From Actinomycetota bacterium (GTDB lineage Bacteria; Actinomycetota; Actinomycetes; Actinomycetales; Kineosporiaceae): 34,133 nt of DNA. The stretch's first letter is position 1. Each line of letters begins with the position of its first letter. The notes under the pieces were generated by a model, which worked only from the letters and a program-made list of their open reading frames with translations, was not told where the DNA came from and ran no database searches. A program made the translations under genes and the position numbers. This document shows positions 17,206 through 25,016 of this stretch, in pieces. The DNA lies in assembly GCA_030837505.1 (NCBI GenBank), contig JAUPKJ010000341.1, positions 1 to 34,133 on the forward strand, in the 5' to 3' direction.

Positions 17206-17424
17206 GGCCAGGAGGACAACGTGGTGGGTCACCGGGAACTGTGGCGCTTGCAGCCGCAGTGTTCGCGGGCCACCTACGCTGTCCTCGACCGGGCCGGGCA
17301 CAACCTTCAGGGGGAGCAGGAGGACCTGTTCGCGGCGCTGACCCGTGACTGGTGGGAACGGATCCGGCTGGAACAGTGGGGTCCGGTCACACAGTGGGGT
17401 CCGGTCACACCGGGACCGAGATGA
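17206..17424 (+). pseudogene. 3' remnant of an alpha/beta hydrolase gene
   Basis: The frame reads GQEDNVVGHRELW, then 'ATYAVLDRAGHNLQGEQ' and 'LFAALTRDWWERI', which closely follows the C-terminal end of alpha/beta hydrolases (the D of the triad before 'VVG', and the catalytic His in DRAGHNLQ). Nothing upstream in any frame resembles the rest of the roughly 270-residue fold; the preceding DNA is repeat-rich. The ending is also abnormal: two copies of QWGPVT encoded by an 18-bp tandem duplication, then PGPR. I read this as a truncated, non-functional relic. Expression as a short peptide cannot be excluded. Confidence 0.65.
17373..17408. repeat. Perfect 18-bp tandem duplication
   Basis: ACAGTGGGGTCCGGTCAC at 17373-17390 is repeated exactly at 17391-17408. 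It lies in the hydrolase relic and reaches the stop codon of the convergent small gene. Confidence 0.95.
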
Positions 17425-17755
17425 GCGAGGGGAGGCGCGCCCCGTTCCGGGCGGGCAGCACCGAGAGGACCACGAGGGGCTCCTGGCGACAGGCCCTGCG
17501 CAGTCGCTGTAGATCGACCTGGCCCATGGTCAGCACGATACGGACGTTGTGGCGTTCGACCAGCTCGGACAGGGCTGACAGCATGACCTCGTCGTGAGCG
17601 GTGGACCCTCCGAGGTCGTAGGTCTCCAGCAGGGTGAACCGTTCGCGGTGGGCGTGCGATGCCAGCATTACTCGGCTCTGACGTCTGTGGCCGGGGGTCG
17701 TGTCGAGGGCGTGGTGGATGACTCCGATGGCCATGGGCCTGATGAGTGCCGACAT
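17405..17755 (-). CDS. Small protein of unknown function, resolvase-fold-like
   Basis: This 116-residue protein has no family that I recognise with certainty. It reads 'MAIGVIHHALDTTPGHRRQSR', then 'HAHRERFTLLETYDLGG', then 'LVERHNVRIVLTMGQVDLQRL'. The strand-helix alternation and the order of conserved-looking elements recall the N-terminal domain of serine resolvases (RQ...A...G..L...Y...GG...L..L), but no catalytic Ser is at the expected place after the first strand. ATG 17755 has a good GAAGGAG about 8 nt upstream. It is on the same strand as, and 220 bp downstream of, the oxidoreductase gene. Confidence 0.6.
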   Translation of the reverse strand: MSALIRPMAIGVIHHALDTTPGHRRQSRVMLASHAHRERFTLLETYDLGGSTAHDEVMLSALSELVERHNVRIVLTMGQVDLQRLRRACRQEPLVVLSVLPARNGARLPSLISVPV

Positions 17756-17838
17756 CGTGATGGCTCCTTCACCCTCCTCCGGCCGAATCGCGTCGACCGA
17801 CACAGAATGGCATCCGTCTCGGCAGCTTGTCGGTGACT

Positions 17839-17858
17839 GCCCGGAAAGCTGTCCGGGC
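17839..17858. other. Hairpin in the leader of the small unknown gene
   Basis: GCCCGGA (17839-17845) and TCCGGGC (17852-17858) form a perfect 7-bp stem with a 6-nt loop. It lies between the oxidoreductase stop and the small gene and could attenuate or terminate read-through. Confidence 0.4.
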
Positions 17859-17975
17859 GCGGATGCCCTGATGGCTACCACTCTGAGCCGGAAAGGGGTG
17901 TCTTAGACAGTGCGAGAGAGGATCATTAACAGCGCGTAACGGGCTCACGGAAATAGTCCTCATGAGTACTGGTCG

Positions 17976-18899
17976 TCACCGAAAGTTGCGGACAGTCGGT
18001 ATCTGATGTTGACGCTGCACCAGGGCGTGCAGGATCTCCGTCAACTCGCAGTCCCAACGGTCCCGGTACGGCGTCCACCGCTGCATCGCCCGCGCGGCGG
18101 CCTGCGCCATGTGGGAGGGCAGACCGGCGTCGTCGAGCGCGTCGGCGACCTCCCGCAGCTCCGGGGCCCACCTCCAGGCCCTGGCCGCCACGCTCGGCAG
18201 GTAGTCGGGATCGGCCAGGGGAGAACGGGAGTGCCGCTGGGCCTCGGCCAGCAGCTGGGCGCTCACACCGTGCTCTGCGGCCAGGGCGTGCGACACCCCC
18301 GCCAGGATCCGGGTGGCCTTCTGATAGCCGGCGAAGGCCATCTTGAGGGCCGAGGCGGCTCCCTGGCGGTTCGAGAGCACCTCGACCTGGAGGGTCGTCC
18401 CCGCGAAGACCCCGGAGAGGATCTGGGCCGCCTCGGGCGGCCCGGCCAGGTACAGGCGGGCGCCCCGGCCGTCCGTCGGGGGGACCCCCACGATCGATCC
18501 GTCCAGGAAAGTTGCGCCGGAGTCCTGCAAGGTCCTCGCCAGGCGTTCGAGCCGGTGAGGGCTGATCGCGTTGGCTTCCACGTACAGGCCGCGGAAGCCG
18601 ACGCCGGCGACTCTCCGGGCGACGTCCCCGGCAGCGGCCGGCGGACAGATCGACAGCAGGACCTCGACGCGGTCGGCGAGGTCGGACAGGCCGCGGGCCT
18701 CCTGCAGACCGGCGGCCTTGGCCCGCCGGGCGCTGTCGGGGCTCCGCCCGGTGGGGTCCCACCAGACCTCGTGGCCCGTGTGCACCGCGAGAGCCGCGAC
18801 GGCCGCGCCCATCTGGCCGGGGTGCAGAAGACCGATCACCGGGCCCGACCGGCGGGCCTGGGGGATCTGCTGCACTGCGGGGCGGACCGCGCCGCTCAC
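17976..18899 (-). CDS. NAD(P)-dependent oxidoreductase with DUF1932 domain
   Basis: This 307-residue protein has an N-terminal Rossmann domain with GLLHPGQMG (23-31) in the dinucleotide loop, then 'DRVEVLLSICPPAAAGDVARR', and the beta-hydroxyacid-dehydrogenase-like 'DGSIVGVPP' stretch. A C-terminal helical DUF1932 domain contains 'ALKMAFAGYQKATRILAGVSHA', including the Lys expected for catalysis. This family resembles 6-phosphogluconate dehydrogenase in fold; the substrate is unknown. GTG 18899 overlaps the stop of the upstream regulator gene as GTGA, so the two are translationally coupled. That makes it a likely effector or target of the regulator. Confidence 0.85.
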   Translation of the reverse strand: MSGAVRPAVQQIPQARRSGPVIGLLHPGQMGAAVAALAVHTGHEVWWDPTGRSPDSARRAKAAGLQEARGLSDLADRVEVLLSICPPAAAGDVARRVAGVGFRGLYVEANAISPHRLERLARTLQDSGATFLDGSIVGVPPTDGRGARLYLAGPPEAAQILSGVFAGTTLQVEVLSNRQGAASALKMAFAGYQKATRILAGVSHALAAEHGVSAQLLAEAQRHSRSPLADPDYLPSVAARAWRWAPELREVADALDDAGLPSHMAQAAARAMQRWTPYRDRWDCELTEILHALVQRQHQIPTVRNFR

Positions 18900-20554
18900 G
18901 TGAGTTCTGCGGGGATCGCGGGGATCGCCGTGCGCCTCGTGTACGCGGCGATCTCCTCCCGCAGGGACTGGATCACCGGCTGGCTCGCGAAGCGCGGGCG
19001 CCCGAGGGCCTCTGCCACCTGGCACAGCCGGCGGCCGACGCTGTCGGTGGGACGCCGCCCCGCCACGCCCAGCACGAGCCGGACCTGTTCGGTCATGCCC
19101 TCGACGTCGCCGAGGGCTGCCCGGGCCGTGGCGAGGTCCAGACGGGCGAGGCTGAGTTCGCCCAGCCGCCGATACTCCGGCGGGTCCTGCTCGTACTGTT
19201 CGACCGCGAGTTCCGCCTCCTTGCGGGCCTGTCGGATGGCCGCGGCATCCCCGAGCCACAGGCCCGCGGTCGCTGCGTACAGGTGCTGCTTGGCCTGGGG
19301 AAAACTCATCATGCCCCCCGGATCGTCCTGTTGGCGGATGGACTCGCGGGCCTGCGCGGCGGAGCGCAGCGCCGTGCGCACCCCGGCGGCGTCGTGGATC
19401 CGACCGTAGGCCCGCGCCTGGATGGCCGCGAGCCGGACGGCGGCCGTGCCCCGTTCGGGGACGAGTTTCAGCCCGTCCTCGGCCAGGGCGATCGCCTGCA
19501 GCGGGTCGTCGTCCCAGTAGGCGATGAGGCTCTGCATGCCCCGCAGCCAGACCCGCAGCCAGTTGCTGCCGGCCAGTTCCGCGCACAGGTAGCCCGTCCG
19601 GGCCTGGGTGCGGGCGGCCTCGAGATGCCCGAGGTCGAAACAGGCGTTGGCCTGCAACCCGCACAGGGTGCCGGCGATGAGGTACAGATCCAGGCTCTGC
19701 TCGGGGAATTGTCGGCCCTCGAGTTTCTCGAAGGCCCTGAGCACGAGCTGCCGTATTTCGACAAATGTCGGATATACGGGTCTGTTCGGATAAACGGCTG
19801 CGATGCGGCGAATATCGGAGAAAAACTGTTCCACACTGTGTGGACCGATGTTTGTCTGTTCGATTGCCCGCGCGAATCTCGCGGCCTCGGATGCTGCCAT
19901 GTCGATCTCCTCCTCGACCGTCGCCTGCCGCACGACCGATCGGGGAGAGGGCTCGGGTCCTCTGTGTCCCCCCGGCGGGCGGTGGCTGTCCGCTGTCCGC
20001 AGCGAACAGGCCGTGGCCGACACCTCGCCGGCGCGGCCTCTGCACGTCGTCGGGGACGCCACGACTGCGGTCGGCGGACCGAAGAGGTCCTCGATCGGGT
20101 AACCGAACAGGTGCTCGGCCACCCTGCAGGCCGTGGGACGGGGCAGACCGTTCAACCCGCCCCTCCTCCAGCGTTTCAACTGGGCGAGGGACAGGGTCGC
20201 GGGCTCACCGAGTTCCCGGGCCGCAGCAGCGAATCGTTGAAGGCATTCCTCCGAGGTCCACCGCTTGGCCGTGACCACGGCATCCAGCAGAGTCCACGGA
20301 GCCCGTCCCGGGCGGGGAGTCTGCGCGCGGTGCGGCGGATCCGCCGCGGGGCGCGCAGGAGCCGAAGAGTCTTTCGCCCCCGCCGTGGTGGGCCGAGGTT
20401 CCTGGCCCGTGGTGGGCCGTGGTTCCTGGCCCGAACGATCGTTGTCAGGACGGGCCCTGGTACTCACGGTTCTGTCCCAGGGCTGCCTTGGGCCGGCGAG
20501 CAACCGAGACAGTCGGGCCTCGTCCTCCGACCCCGCCCTGTTCTGATGCGACAC
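18896..20554 (-). CDS. Helix-turn-helix regulator with C-terminal TPR-like helices
   Basis: This 552-residue protein begins with about 85 disordered Pro/Arg-rich residues containing an 8-residue duplication (GQEPRPTT twice). The DNA-binding segment follows at about 87-160 ('LSLAQLKRWRRGGLNGLPRP' then 'TACRVAEHLFGYPIEDLFGPP'), a pattern common in Streptomyces-type HTH/TPR regulators. Residues 210-552 are alpha-helical repeats resembling TPRs ('LGHLEAARTQARTGYLCAEL', 'AGTLCGLQANACFDLG'), which probably bind a ligand or peptide. GTG 20554 has GGGAGGTGG about 10 nt upstream. It is the first gene of a two-gene unit with the oxidoreductase. A nested palindrome 210-250 bp upstream is a candidate autoregulatory site. 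Confidence 0.82.
   Translation of the reverse strand: MSHQNRAGSEDEARLSRLLAGPRQPWDRTVSTRARPDNDRSGQEPRPTTGQEPRPTTAGAKDSSAPARPAADPPHRAQTPRPGRAPWTLLDAVVTAKRWTSEECLQRFAAAARELGEPATLSLAQLKRWRRGGLNGLPRPTACRVAEHLFGYPIEDLFGPPTAVVASPTTCRGRAGEVSATACSLRTADSHRPPGGHRGPEPSPRSVVRQATVEEEIDMAASEAARFARAIEQTNIGPHSVEQFFSDIRRIAAVYPNRPVYPTFVEIRQLVLRAFEKLEGRQFPEQSLDLYLIAGTLCGLQANACFDLGHLEAARTQARTGYLCAELAGSNWLRVWLRGMQSLIAYWDDDPLQAIALAEDGLKLVPERGTAAVRLAAIQARAYGRIHDAAGVRTALRSAAQARESIRQQDDPGGMMSFPQAKQHLYAATAGLWLGDAAAIRQARKEAELAVEQYEQDPPEYRRLGELSLARLDLATARAALGDVEGMTEQVRLVLGVAGRRPTDSVGRRLCQVAEALGRPRFASQPVIQSLREEIAAYTRRTAIPAIPAELT
20385..20432. repeat. 24-bp tandem duplication in the regulator N-terminus
   Basis: 20385-20408 and 20409-20432 differ at one base and encode GQEPRPTT twice in the disordered N-terminal segment. 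Confidence 0.9.
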
Positions 20555-20885
20555 TGCGATGCCACCTCCCGGTCACCCCGGATGCACCCCCGCCCATCGC
20601 CTGCATCGATCGGCTGAATCTGTGCCTGTCCGTCCATGTCGTCCCCGCAAGGCCAGAGTAGGTCAGGCATGAAGGTGGTCACCTCCCCAGGCCCGGGAAG
20701 ACCCGTAAAAGAGCCACTGGTGACCATGATCCGGGCTGTTCAGTGGGTGAATCGGTGTGCTAAGTACGCGGTCAATGTCATGACATCGCCATGGTTGCGT
20801 ACAATGCGAAATCCTGTCGAGATATTGCTGCTCTGTTACGAATTTGTGGCAGAGCCGGTGCGTCGGGCAGCCGCAGGACACCGCC
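20555..20885. other. Gene-free, AT-richer intergenic region between the regulator and DUF58 genes
   Basis: No supportable gene. The 20740-20850 part is clearly richer in A/T than the rest of the window and holds the nested palindrome. It marks the second edge of the accessory block. Confidence 0.6.
20764..20802. promoter_or_regulatory. Nested palindrome, candidate operator
   Basis: A perfect 12-bp palindrome ATGTCATGACAT (20775-20786) is flanked by an outer inverted repeat GTACGC (20764-20769) and GCGTAC (20797-20802). A TACAAT hexamer (plus strand, 20800-20805) overlaps the right arm. It lies upstream of the regulator gene. Confidence 0.5.
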
Positions 20886-22178
20886 TCAGAGCTTGCCGGC
20901 CGCCTTGAGCGCCAGGTACCGGTCGGCCAGCCTCGGCGGAAGTTCCTCGGGGAGGGCATCCACGACCTCGACCCCCGCCCGCACGATTTCGGCCGTCACG
21001 GCCGAGCGTTCGAGACGGGAACGTTCGGCACAGGCCGCTGCGTACACCGCTCTGGCGTCCCCGCGTCCGACCGCCATGCGCGCGATCTGCGGATCGCTGA
21101 CAGAGGCGACGAGAACCTGGTGATGACTGGTGAGGCGGTGAACGACGGGCAGCAGCCCCTCCTCGAGCGCTGAGGCGTCCAGACTGGTGAACAGGACCAC
21201 GAGGGACCGGCGGGTGAGCCGCGAGCGCACGGCCGTGACCACCTGGGGCCAATCGGTCTCCACCAGGTCCGGTTCGAGGGTGGCCATCGCGTCGACGAGG
21301 GACGGCAGGAGACGCGGGCCCGCGACCCCCTCGACCCTCGCGCGGATCCGCCTGTCCACCGCCAGCAGGTCCACCCGGTCCCCTGCGCGTGAGGCGAGAG
21401 CCGCGAGGAGGAGTGCGGCGTCGAGGGAGGCGTCCAGGCGCGGGGCGTCGCCCACCCGCGCGGCCGACGTCCGGGAGGTGTCCAGGACGAGCAGCACCCT
21501 GCGGTCCCGCTCCGGGCGCCAGGTGCGCACGACCACTTGGCGCCCGCGGGCCGTCGCCCGCCAGTCGATCGAGCGGACGTCGTCACCGATGACGTAGTCG
21601 CGCAGGGAATCGAATTCGGTTCCTGCGCCTCTGACCATGAGGGAGGTTCTGCCGTCCAGTTCCCTCAGGCGTGCGAGCCGACTGGGGAGGTGTTTGCGGG
21701 AGGCGAAGGGGGGCAGGACCCGGACGGTGCCGGGGACCGGGAGGTTCTGCTGCCGGGCCGCGATCCCCAGAGGGCCGAGGCTGCGCACGGTGAGGCACTG
21801 GGCCCGCAGATCCCCGCGTCGACTGGGGGACAACCGGGTCCGTAGCCGGCAGCTGCCCGAGGGTGGCAGATTCACCGGGACGCCGGCGCTGTCCGCCCGG
21901 GCCGAGGGCTGCCAGGCGTCCCGGACCAGACCCCTCACGGGACGCGGGCCGTGGTTGGTCAGCACCGTCTGCGCCGTCACGGACTCGCCCAGGCGCACGG
22001 TGGGGATCTGGCCGCGTTCCACGGACAGCTTCCCGCAGGGACCGGCGAGGGCGACATCCAGGAAGATCATCAGGAGGACGAGGACGAGCCAGCCCGCCAC
22101 GGTGAGGAACTGGGGGGCCGCGAGCACGGGGACCAGACCGACGAGGGCGAGCAGCCAGGCCCGGGCGGTCACCGCCAT
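20886..22178 (-). CDS. DUF58 domain-containing protein
   Basis: This 430-residue protein has two N-terminal membrane helices (about 8-42), a beta-rich stretch, and the DUF58 core with 'TEFDSLRDYVIGDDVRSIDW' and 'RATARGRQVVVRTW', followed by a vWA-like segment 'DRRVLLVLDTSRT'. DUF58 proteins are regularly encoded with a MoxR AAA+ ATPase and are thought to be MoxR-assisted membrane adaptors or chaperones; the exact function is unknown. ATG 22178 has GAGGAG about 7 nt upstream. It follows MoxR by 115 bp, a gap filled by a 9-bp repeat array. It is the last gene of the operon reading from 27 kb. Confidence 0.9.
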   Translation of the reverse strand: MAVTARAWLLALVGLVPVLAAPQFLTVAGWLVLVLLMIFLDVALAGPCGKLSVERGQIPTVRLGESVTAQTVLTNHGPRPVRGLVRDAWQPSARADSAGVPVNLPPSGSCRLRTRLSPSRRGDLRAQCLTVRSLGPLGIAARQQNLPVPGTVRVLPPFASRKHLPSRLARLRELDGRTSLMVRGAGTEFDSLRDYVIGDDVRSIDWRATARGRQVVVRTWRPERDRRVLLVLDTSRTSAARVGDAPRLDASLDAALLLAALASRAGDRVDLLAVDRRIRARVEGVAGPRLLPSLVDAMATLEPDLVETDWPQVVTAVRSRLTRRSLVVLFTSLDASALEEGLLPVVHRLTSHHQVLVASVSDPQIARMAVGRGDARAVYAAACAERSRLERSAVTAEIVRAGVEVVDALPEELPPRLADRYLALKAAGKL

Positions 22179-22234
22179 GCGCGGCTCCTCTGCGGGAAGG
22201 GCGGGGGCGTCCGGCGAGCCGGGGCACCCTTCAG

Positions 22235-22297
22235 GGAGGCCCGGGAGGCCCGGGAGATTTGGGAAGCCCGGGAAGCCCAGGAGGTTCGGGAGATCAT
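22235..22297. repeat. 9-bp tandem array between MoxR and DUF58 genes
   Basis: Seven consecutive 9-bp units run from 22235 to 22297: two GGAGGCCCG, then GGAGATTTG, GGAAGCCCG, GGAAGCCCA, GGAGGTTCG and GGAGATCAT. The last contains the MoxR stop codon (22294-22296). In the operon mRNA this is a C/U-rich linker. Confidence 0.85.
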
Positions 22298-23730
22298 CGG
22301 GGGACCGGGACGGTGGCCAGCACGGTGTCCAGGACCTTCTCGGTGGTCGTCCCCTCCAACTCGGCCTCGGGGCGCAGCTGCATCCGGTGGCGCAGGGTGG
22401 GCCGGGCCAGGGCCTTGACGTCGTCGGGGGTCACGTAGTCGCGGCCGGACAGCCAGGCCCAGGCGCGGCAGGTCGCCAGCAGGGCGGCCGCCCCTCGGGG
22501 CGAGACCCCCAGGGACAGCGAGGGGGAGGTGCGGGTCGCCCGCACGACGTCGACGATGTACCCCATGACCGCTTCGGAGATGTCGACCCGGCGGACTCCG
22601 GCCGCGGCCGCGGCGAGGTCCTGGGCGGTCGCTACGGGGCGGATCCCGGCCGCGGCGAGGTTCTGCGGGTCGAACCCCTCGGCGTGGCGGGCCAGCACCT
22701 TCAGCTCGACCTCCCGGGGAGGCAGCGGCACGGTGAGTTTGAGCAGGAAACGGTCGAGCTGGGCTTCGGGCAGGGGGTAGGTGCCCTCGTACTCGACGGG
22801 GTTCTGGGTGGCGATGACGAGGAAAGGATCGGGCAGGGGGAGGGGACGGCCGTCCACCGAGACCTGACGTTCCTGCATCGCCTCGAGCAGGGAGGCCTGT
22901 GTCTTGGGGGGCGTGCGGTTGATCTCGTCAGCGAGGAGGAGGTTGGTGAAGACCGGCCCCTCCCGGAAGGAGAAGCGGGCCGTGCGGGCGTCGTAGACGA
23001 GTGACCCGGTGACGTCCCCCGGCATGAGGTCCGGCGTGAACTGCACGCGCGCCGTGTCGAGGTCGAGGGCGGCGGAGAGGGCTCTGACCAGCAGGGTTTT
23101 CGCGACCCCCGGAACGCCTTCCAACAGGACATGTCCGCGGCACAGCAGCGCGAGGACGAGCCCGCTGACCGTGGCCTCCTGACCGACGACGGCCTTGGCC
23201 ACCTCGTCGCGCACGCGCACGAGGGCCTGTCTGGCGTCGTCCTCGGTCTGTGTGACCGGGGTGGGCTCGGGCAGGAGAGGGGCGGTGTGCGGCATGGAGA
23301 GCCGGACGGTCTCCTGGGCAGGGGCAGGGGCAGGGGCGGGCGATTCGGACTCGGGAGTCTGGGCCTGAGTCGTCTCTGCCTGGGCCTCGGTCACCTCTGT
23401 CTGGGCCTCGGTCACCTCTGCTTGGACCTGAGCCACCTCTGCCTCGGTCACCCCTGTTTGGGCCTGGGCCACCTCTGTTTGGGCCACCTCTGTTTGGGCC
23501 TGGGTCACCTCGGCCGGGGCCGACGGCTCGTGGACAGCAGTCTGCTCGGGCTCGGCCGGGGCCGGGGCGAGCACTTGTTCCGGCGCCGGCGTGGGGGCCG
23601 ACAGTTCGGTGGCCGGGGCCGGCGCCGGAACAGGCGCCGGAACAGGCGTGGGCGCCGGCTGCTCGGTGGCCGGCGTGCCGGGCAGGCCGCCACCCGCCGC
23701 GGGCTCAGGGCTGCCGGGCTGGTCGGTCAT
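22294..23730 (-). CDS. MoxR family AAA+ ATPase with long repetitive N-terminal extension
   Basis: This 478-residue protein has a normal MoxR domain from about residue 163: 'VVGQEATVSGLVLALLCRGH', Walker A GVPGVAKT (205-212), Walker B 'LLADEINRTPPKTQASLLEA', the sensor/arginine region around 'QNPVEYEGTYPLPEAQLDRF', and a C-terminal lid with 'YVTPDDVKALARPTLRHR'. The first 160 residues are unusual: Pro/Ala-rich, then 5- and 7-residue repeats of the EVAQ/EVTEAQT type (73-125), likely a helical or extended spacer. ATG 23730 overlaps the DUF4350 stop (ATGA). MoxR ATPases remodel partner complexes together with their DUF58/vWA proteins; the target here is unknown. Confidence 0.93.
   Translation of the reverse strand: MTDQPGSPEPAAGGGLPGTPATEQPAPTPVPAPVPAPAPATELSAPTPAPEQVLAPAPAEPEQTAVHEPSAPAEVTQAQTEVAQTEVAQAQTGVTEAEVAQVQAEVTEAQTEVTEAQAETTQAQTPESESPAPAPAPAQETVRLSMPHTAPLLPEPTPVTQTEDDARQALVRVRDEVAKAVVGQEATVSGLVLALLCRGHVLLEGVPGVAKTLLVRALSAALDLDTARVQFTPDLMPGDVTGSLVYDARTARFSFREGPVFTNLLLADEINRTPPKTQASLLEAMQERQVSVDGRPLPLPDPFLVIATQNPVEYEGTYPLPEAQLDRFLLKLTVPLPPREVELKVLARHAEGFDPQNLAAAGIRPVATAQDLAAAAAGVRRVDISEAVMGYIVDVVRATRTSPSLSLGVSPRGAAALLATCRAWAWLSGRDYVTPDDVKALARPTLRHRMQLRPEAELEGTTTEKVLDTVLATVPVPR
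23356..23514. repeat. 15/21-bp tandem repeats in the MoxR extension
   Basis: Alternating 15- and 21-bp units encode pentapeptide and heptapeptide repeats (EVAQA, EVTEAQT and variants). Unit lengths are all multiples of three, so the frame is kept. Confidence 0.85.
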
Positions 23731-25016
23731 GGGAGATCTGCCTTCCTGTGGAGGGTCGGATCGGGAGGTGCCTCGGCAGGGTCCAGCGCTCTTTCCAGGG
23801 TGTCCAGGCGTTCGGCCAGACGGACGAGTTCGCCGTCGTCCGCAGGGGGAGAGCCTGCCATCACCCGGGCCACCTCGCCGGGCGGGAGAGCCGCTGCTGT
23901 GGCCACCGAGTCGATCACGTGCTCGACGGTACTGTCCTGAGGCAGTTTCAGTCGTCCCGCCATCCGGCGCAGGGCCGCTGTGCGCAACGCGGCTGCCGCC
24001 TGGGGGCGGGCTCCGGCCCGCAGGTAGAGCCGGGCCCGCCCCTCCTGGACCTCGGCGCTGCGCACGACGACGGGCAGGGGTTCGCCGACCAGCGGACCCA
24101 GCCGCCGGCCCTTCCCCAGCAGGAGCAGGACGAGGACTGCGGCCAGGAGCGCGAGCGACCAGCCGACCCGCCCGGGGACCAACGACAGCAGGGACGGCGC
24201 GTCCCCGTCCGCGGAGAGCTCCGCCGGATCGGGCAGGTACCAGGCCAGGGAGGTGCGCCCTCTCAGCAGGCCGATGGCGACGGCGGCATTTCCCTCGTCG
24301 TCGAGGTGTTCGTTGCGCAGGAGGTCGGCCTGGCCCAGGACGGTCACCCCCCGGAATCCGTAGGCCAGGGGGGCGTCGGCCACGACCATGATCAGCTGAC
24401 CGGAGGTGCCGTCGTCCCCCGGATAGCACAGGTCGCCCTCTCCGGTGTGCTGGTACAGGGTGCCGCCGCGTGTGATCGTTCCGGCTGCGTGGAGGAACAG
24501 CGGATCGCACTCCAGGCCGGGTGCCAGGTCCCGGTCCGGGGCACGGGAATCGGGCGAGATCTGGGGGGCGAGGGTGTCGAGCGCGATGCTGTCGGGTTCC
24601 ACGAGGAGCAGGTCGGCGCGGGCCCGCTGGATCCGCTGGAGCTGTTGCGGGCCGAGGAGATGGGGGTGGACCACGACCAGGAGAGTCGTGTCGAGGTCCA
24701 GGGAAGCCAGATCGGAGGAGTGTCTCAGCTGACGGACCGCGATTCCCTCGCGGCGCATGATGCGGGCCAGGGCCCGCGAACCCTGGGGGGCCGCCGAGTC
24801 GGTGTCCAGGTCGCCGGCGGTGGAACTCGGCAGGAGGAGAGCCGAGAGCACCCCGAAGGCAAGGACCACGGCGCAGACGGTCACCGGCCACAGGAACCTC
24901 CGACCGCGCCGGGCCGGAACTGCGGCCGGGGAACCCTCCCCGGAAGGGGATCCCGCAGAGGACGACGGAGCCGGGTCGGCGTTCTCGCCGGGAGAGGCGA
25001 GGGGAGCCGGCGTCAT
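23727..25016 (-). CDS. DUF4350 domain-containing membrane protein
   Basis: This 429-residue protein has a cytoplasmic N-terminus (1-40), a membrane helix ('WPVTVCAVVLAFGVLSALLL', 43-62), and an extracytoplasmic DUF4350 domain that opens 'GSRALARIMRREGIAVRQLR' and contains 'TTLLVVVHPHLLGPQQLQRI'. A second helix is near 300 ('GWSLALLAAVLVLLLLGKGR'), followed by a cytoplasmic helical tail. The family resembles the GldG/ABC-type-associated fold, but its function is unknown. Start and stop both overlap neighbours as ATGA (DUF4129 upstream, MoxR downstream), indicating tight translational coupling within one operon. Confidence 0.87.
   Translation of the reverse strand: MTPAPLASPGENADPAPSSSAGSPSGEGSPAAVPARRGRRFLWPVTVCAVVLAFGVLSALLLPSSTAGDLDTDSAAPQGSRALARIMRREGIAVRQLRHSSDLASLDLDTTLLVVVHPHLLGPQQLQRIQRARADLLLVEPDSIALDTLAPQISPDSRAPDRDLAPGLECDPLFLHAAGTITRGGTLYQHTGEGDLCYPGDDGTSGQLIMVVADAPLAYGFRGVTVLGQADLLRNEHLDDEGNAAVAIGLLRGRTSLAWYLPDPAELSADGDAPSLLSLVPGRVGWSLALLAAVLVLLLLGKGRRLGPLVGEPLPVVVRSAEVQEGRARLYLRAGARPQAAAALRTAALRRMAGRLKLPQDSTVEHVIDSVATAAALPPGEVARVMAGSPPADDGELVRLAERLDTLERALDPAEAPPDPTLHRKADLP

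Noticed and set aside
20663-20959. Small minus-strand frame between DUF58 and the regulator gene
   Set aside because: It overlaps the 3' end of DUF58 in another frame and has no Shine-Dalgarno or recognisable domain.
22235-22297. CRISPR-like array
   Set aside because: Units are 9 bp and adjacent, with no unique spacers and no cas genes nearby.
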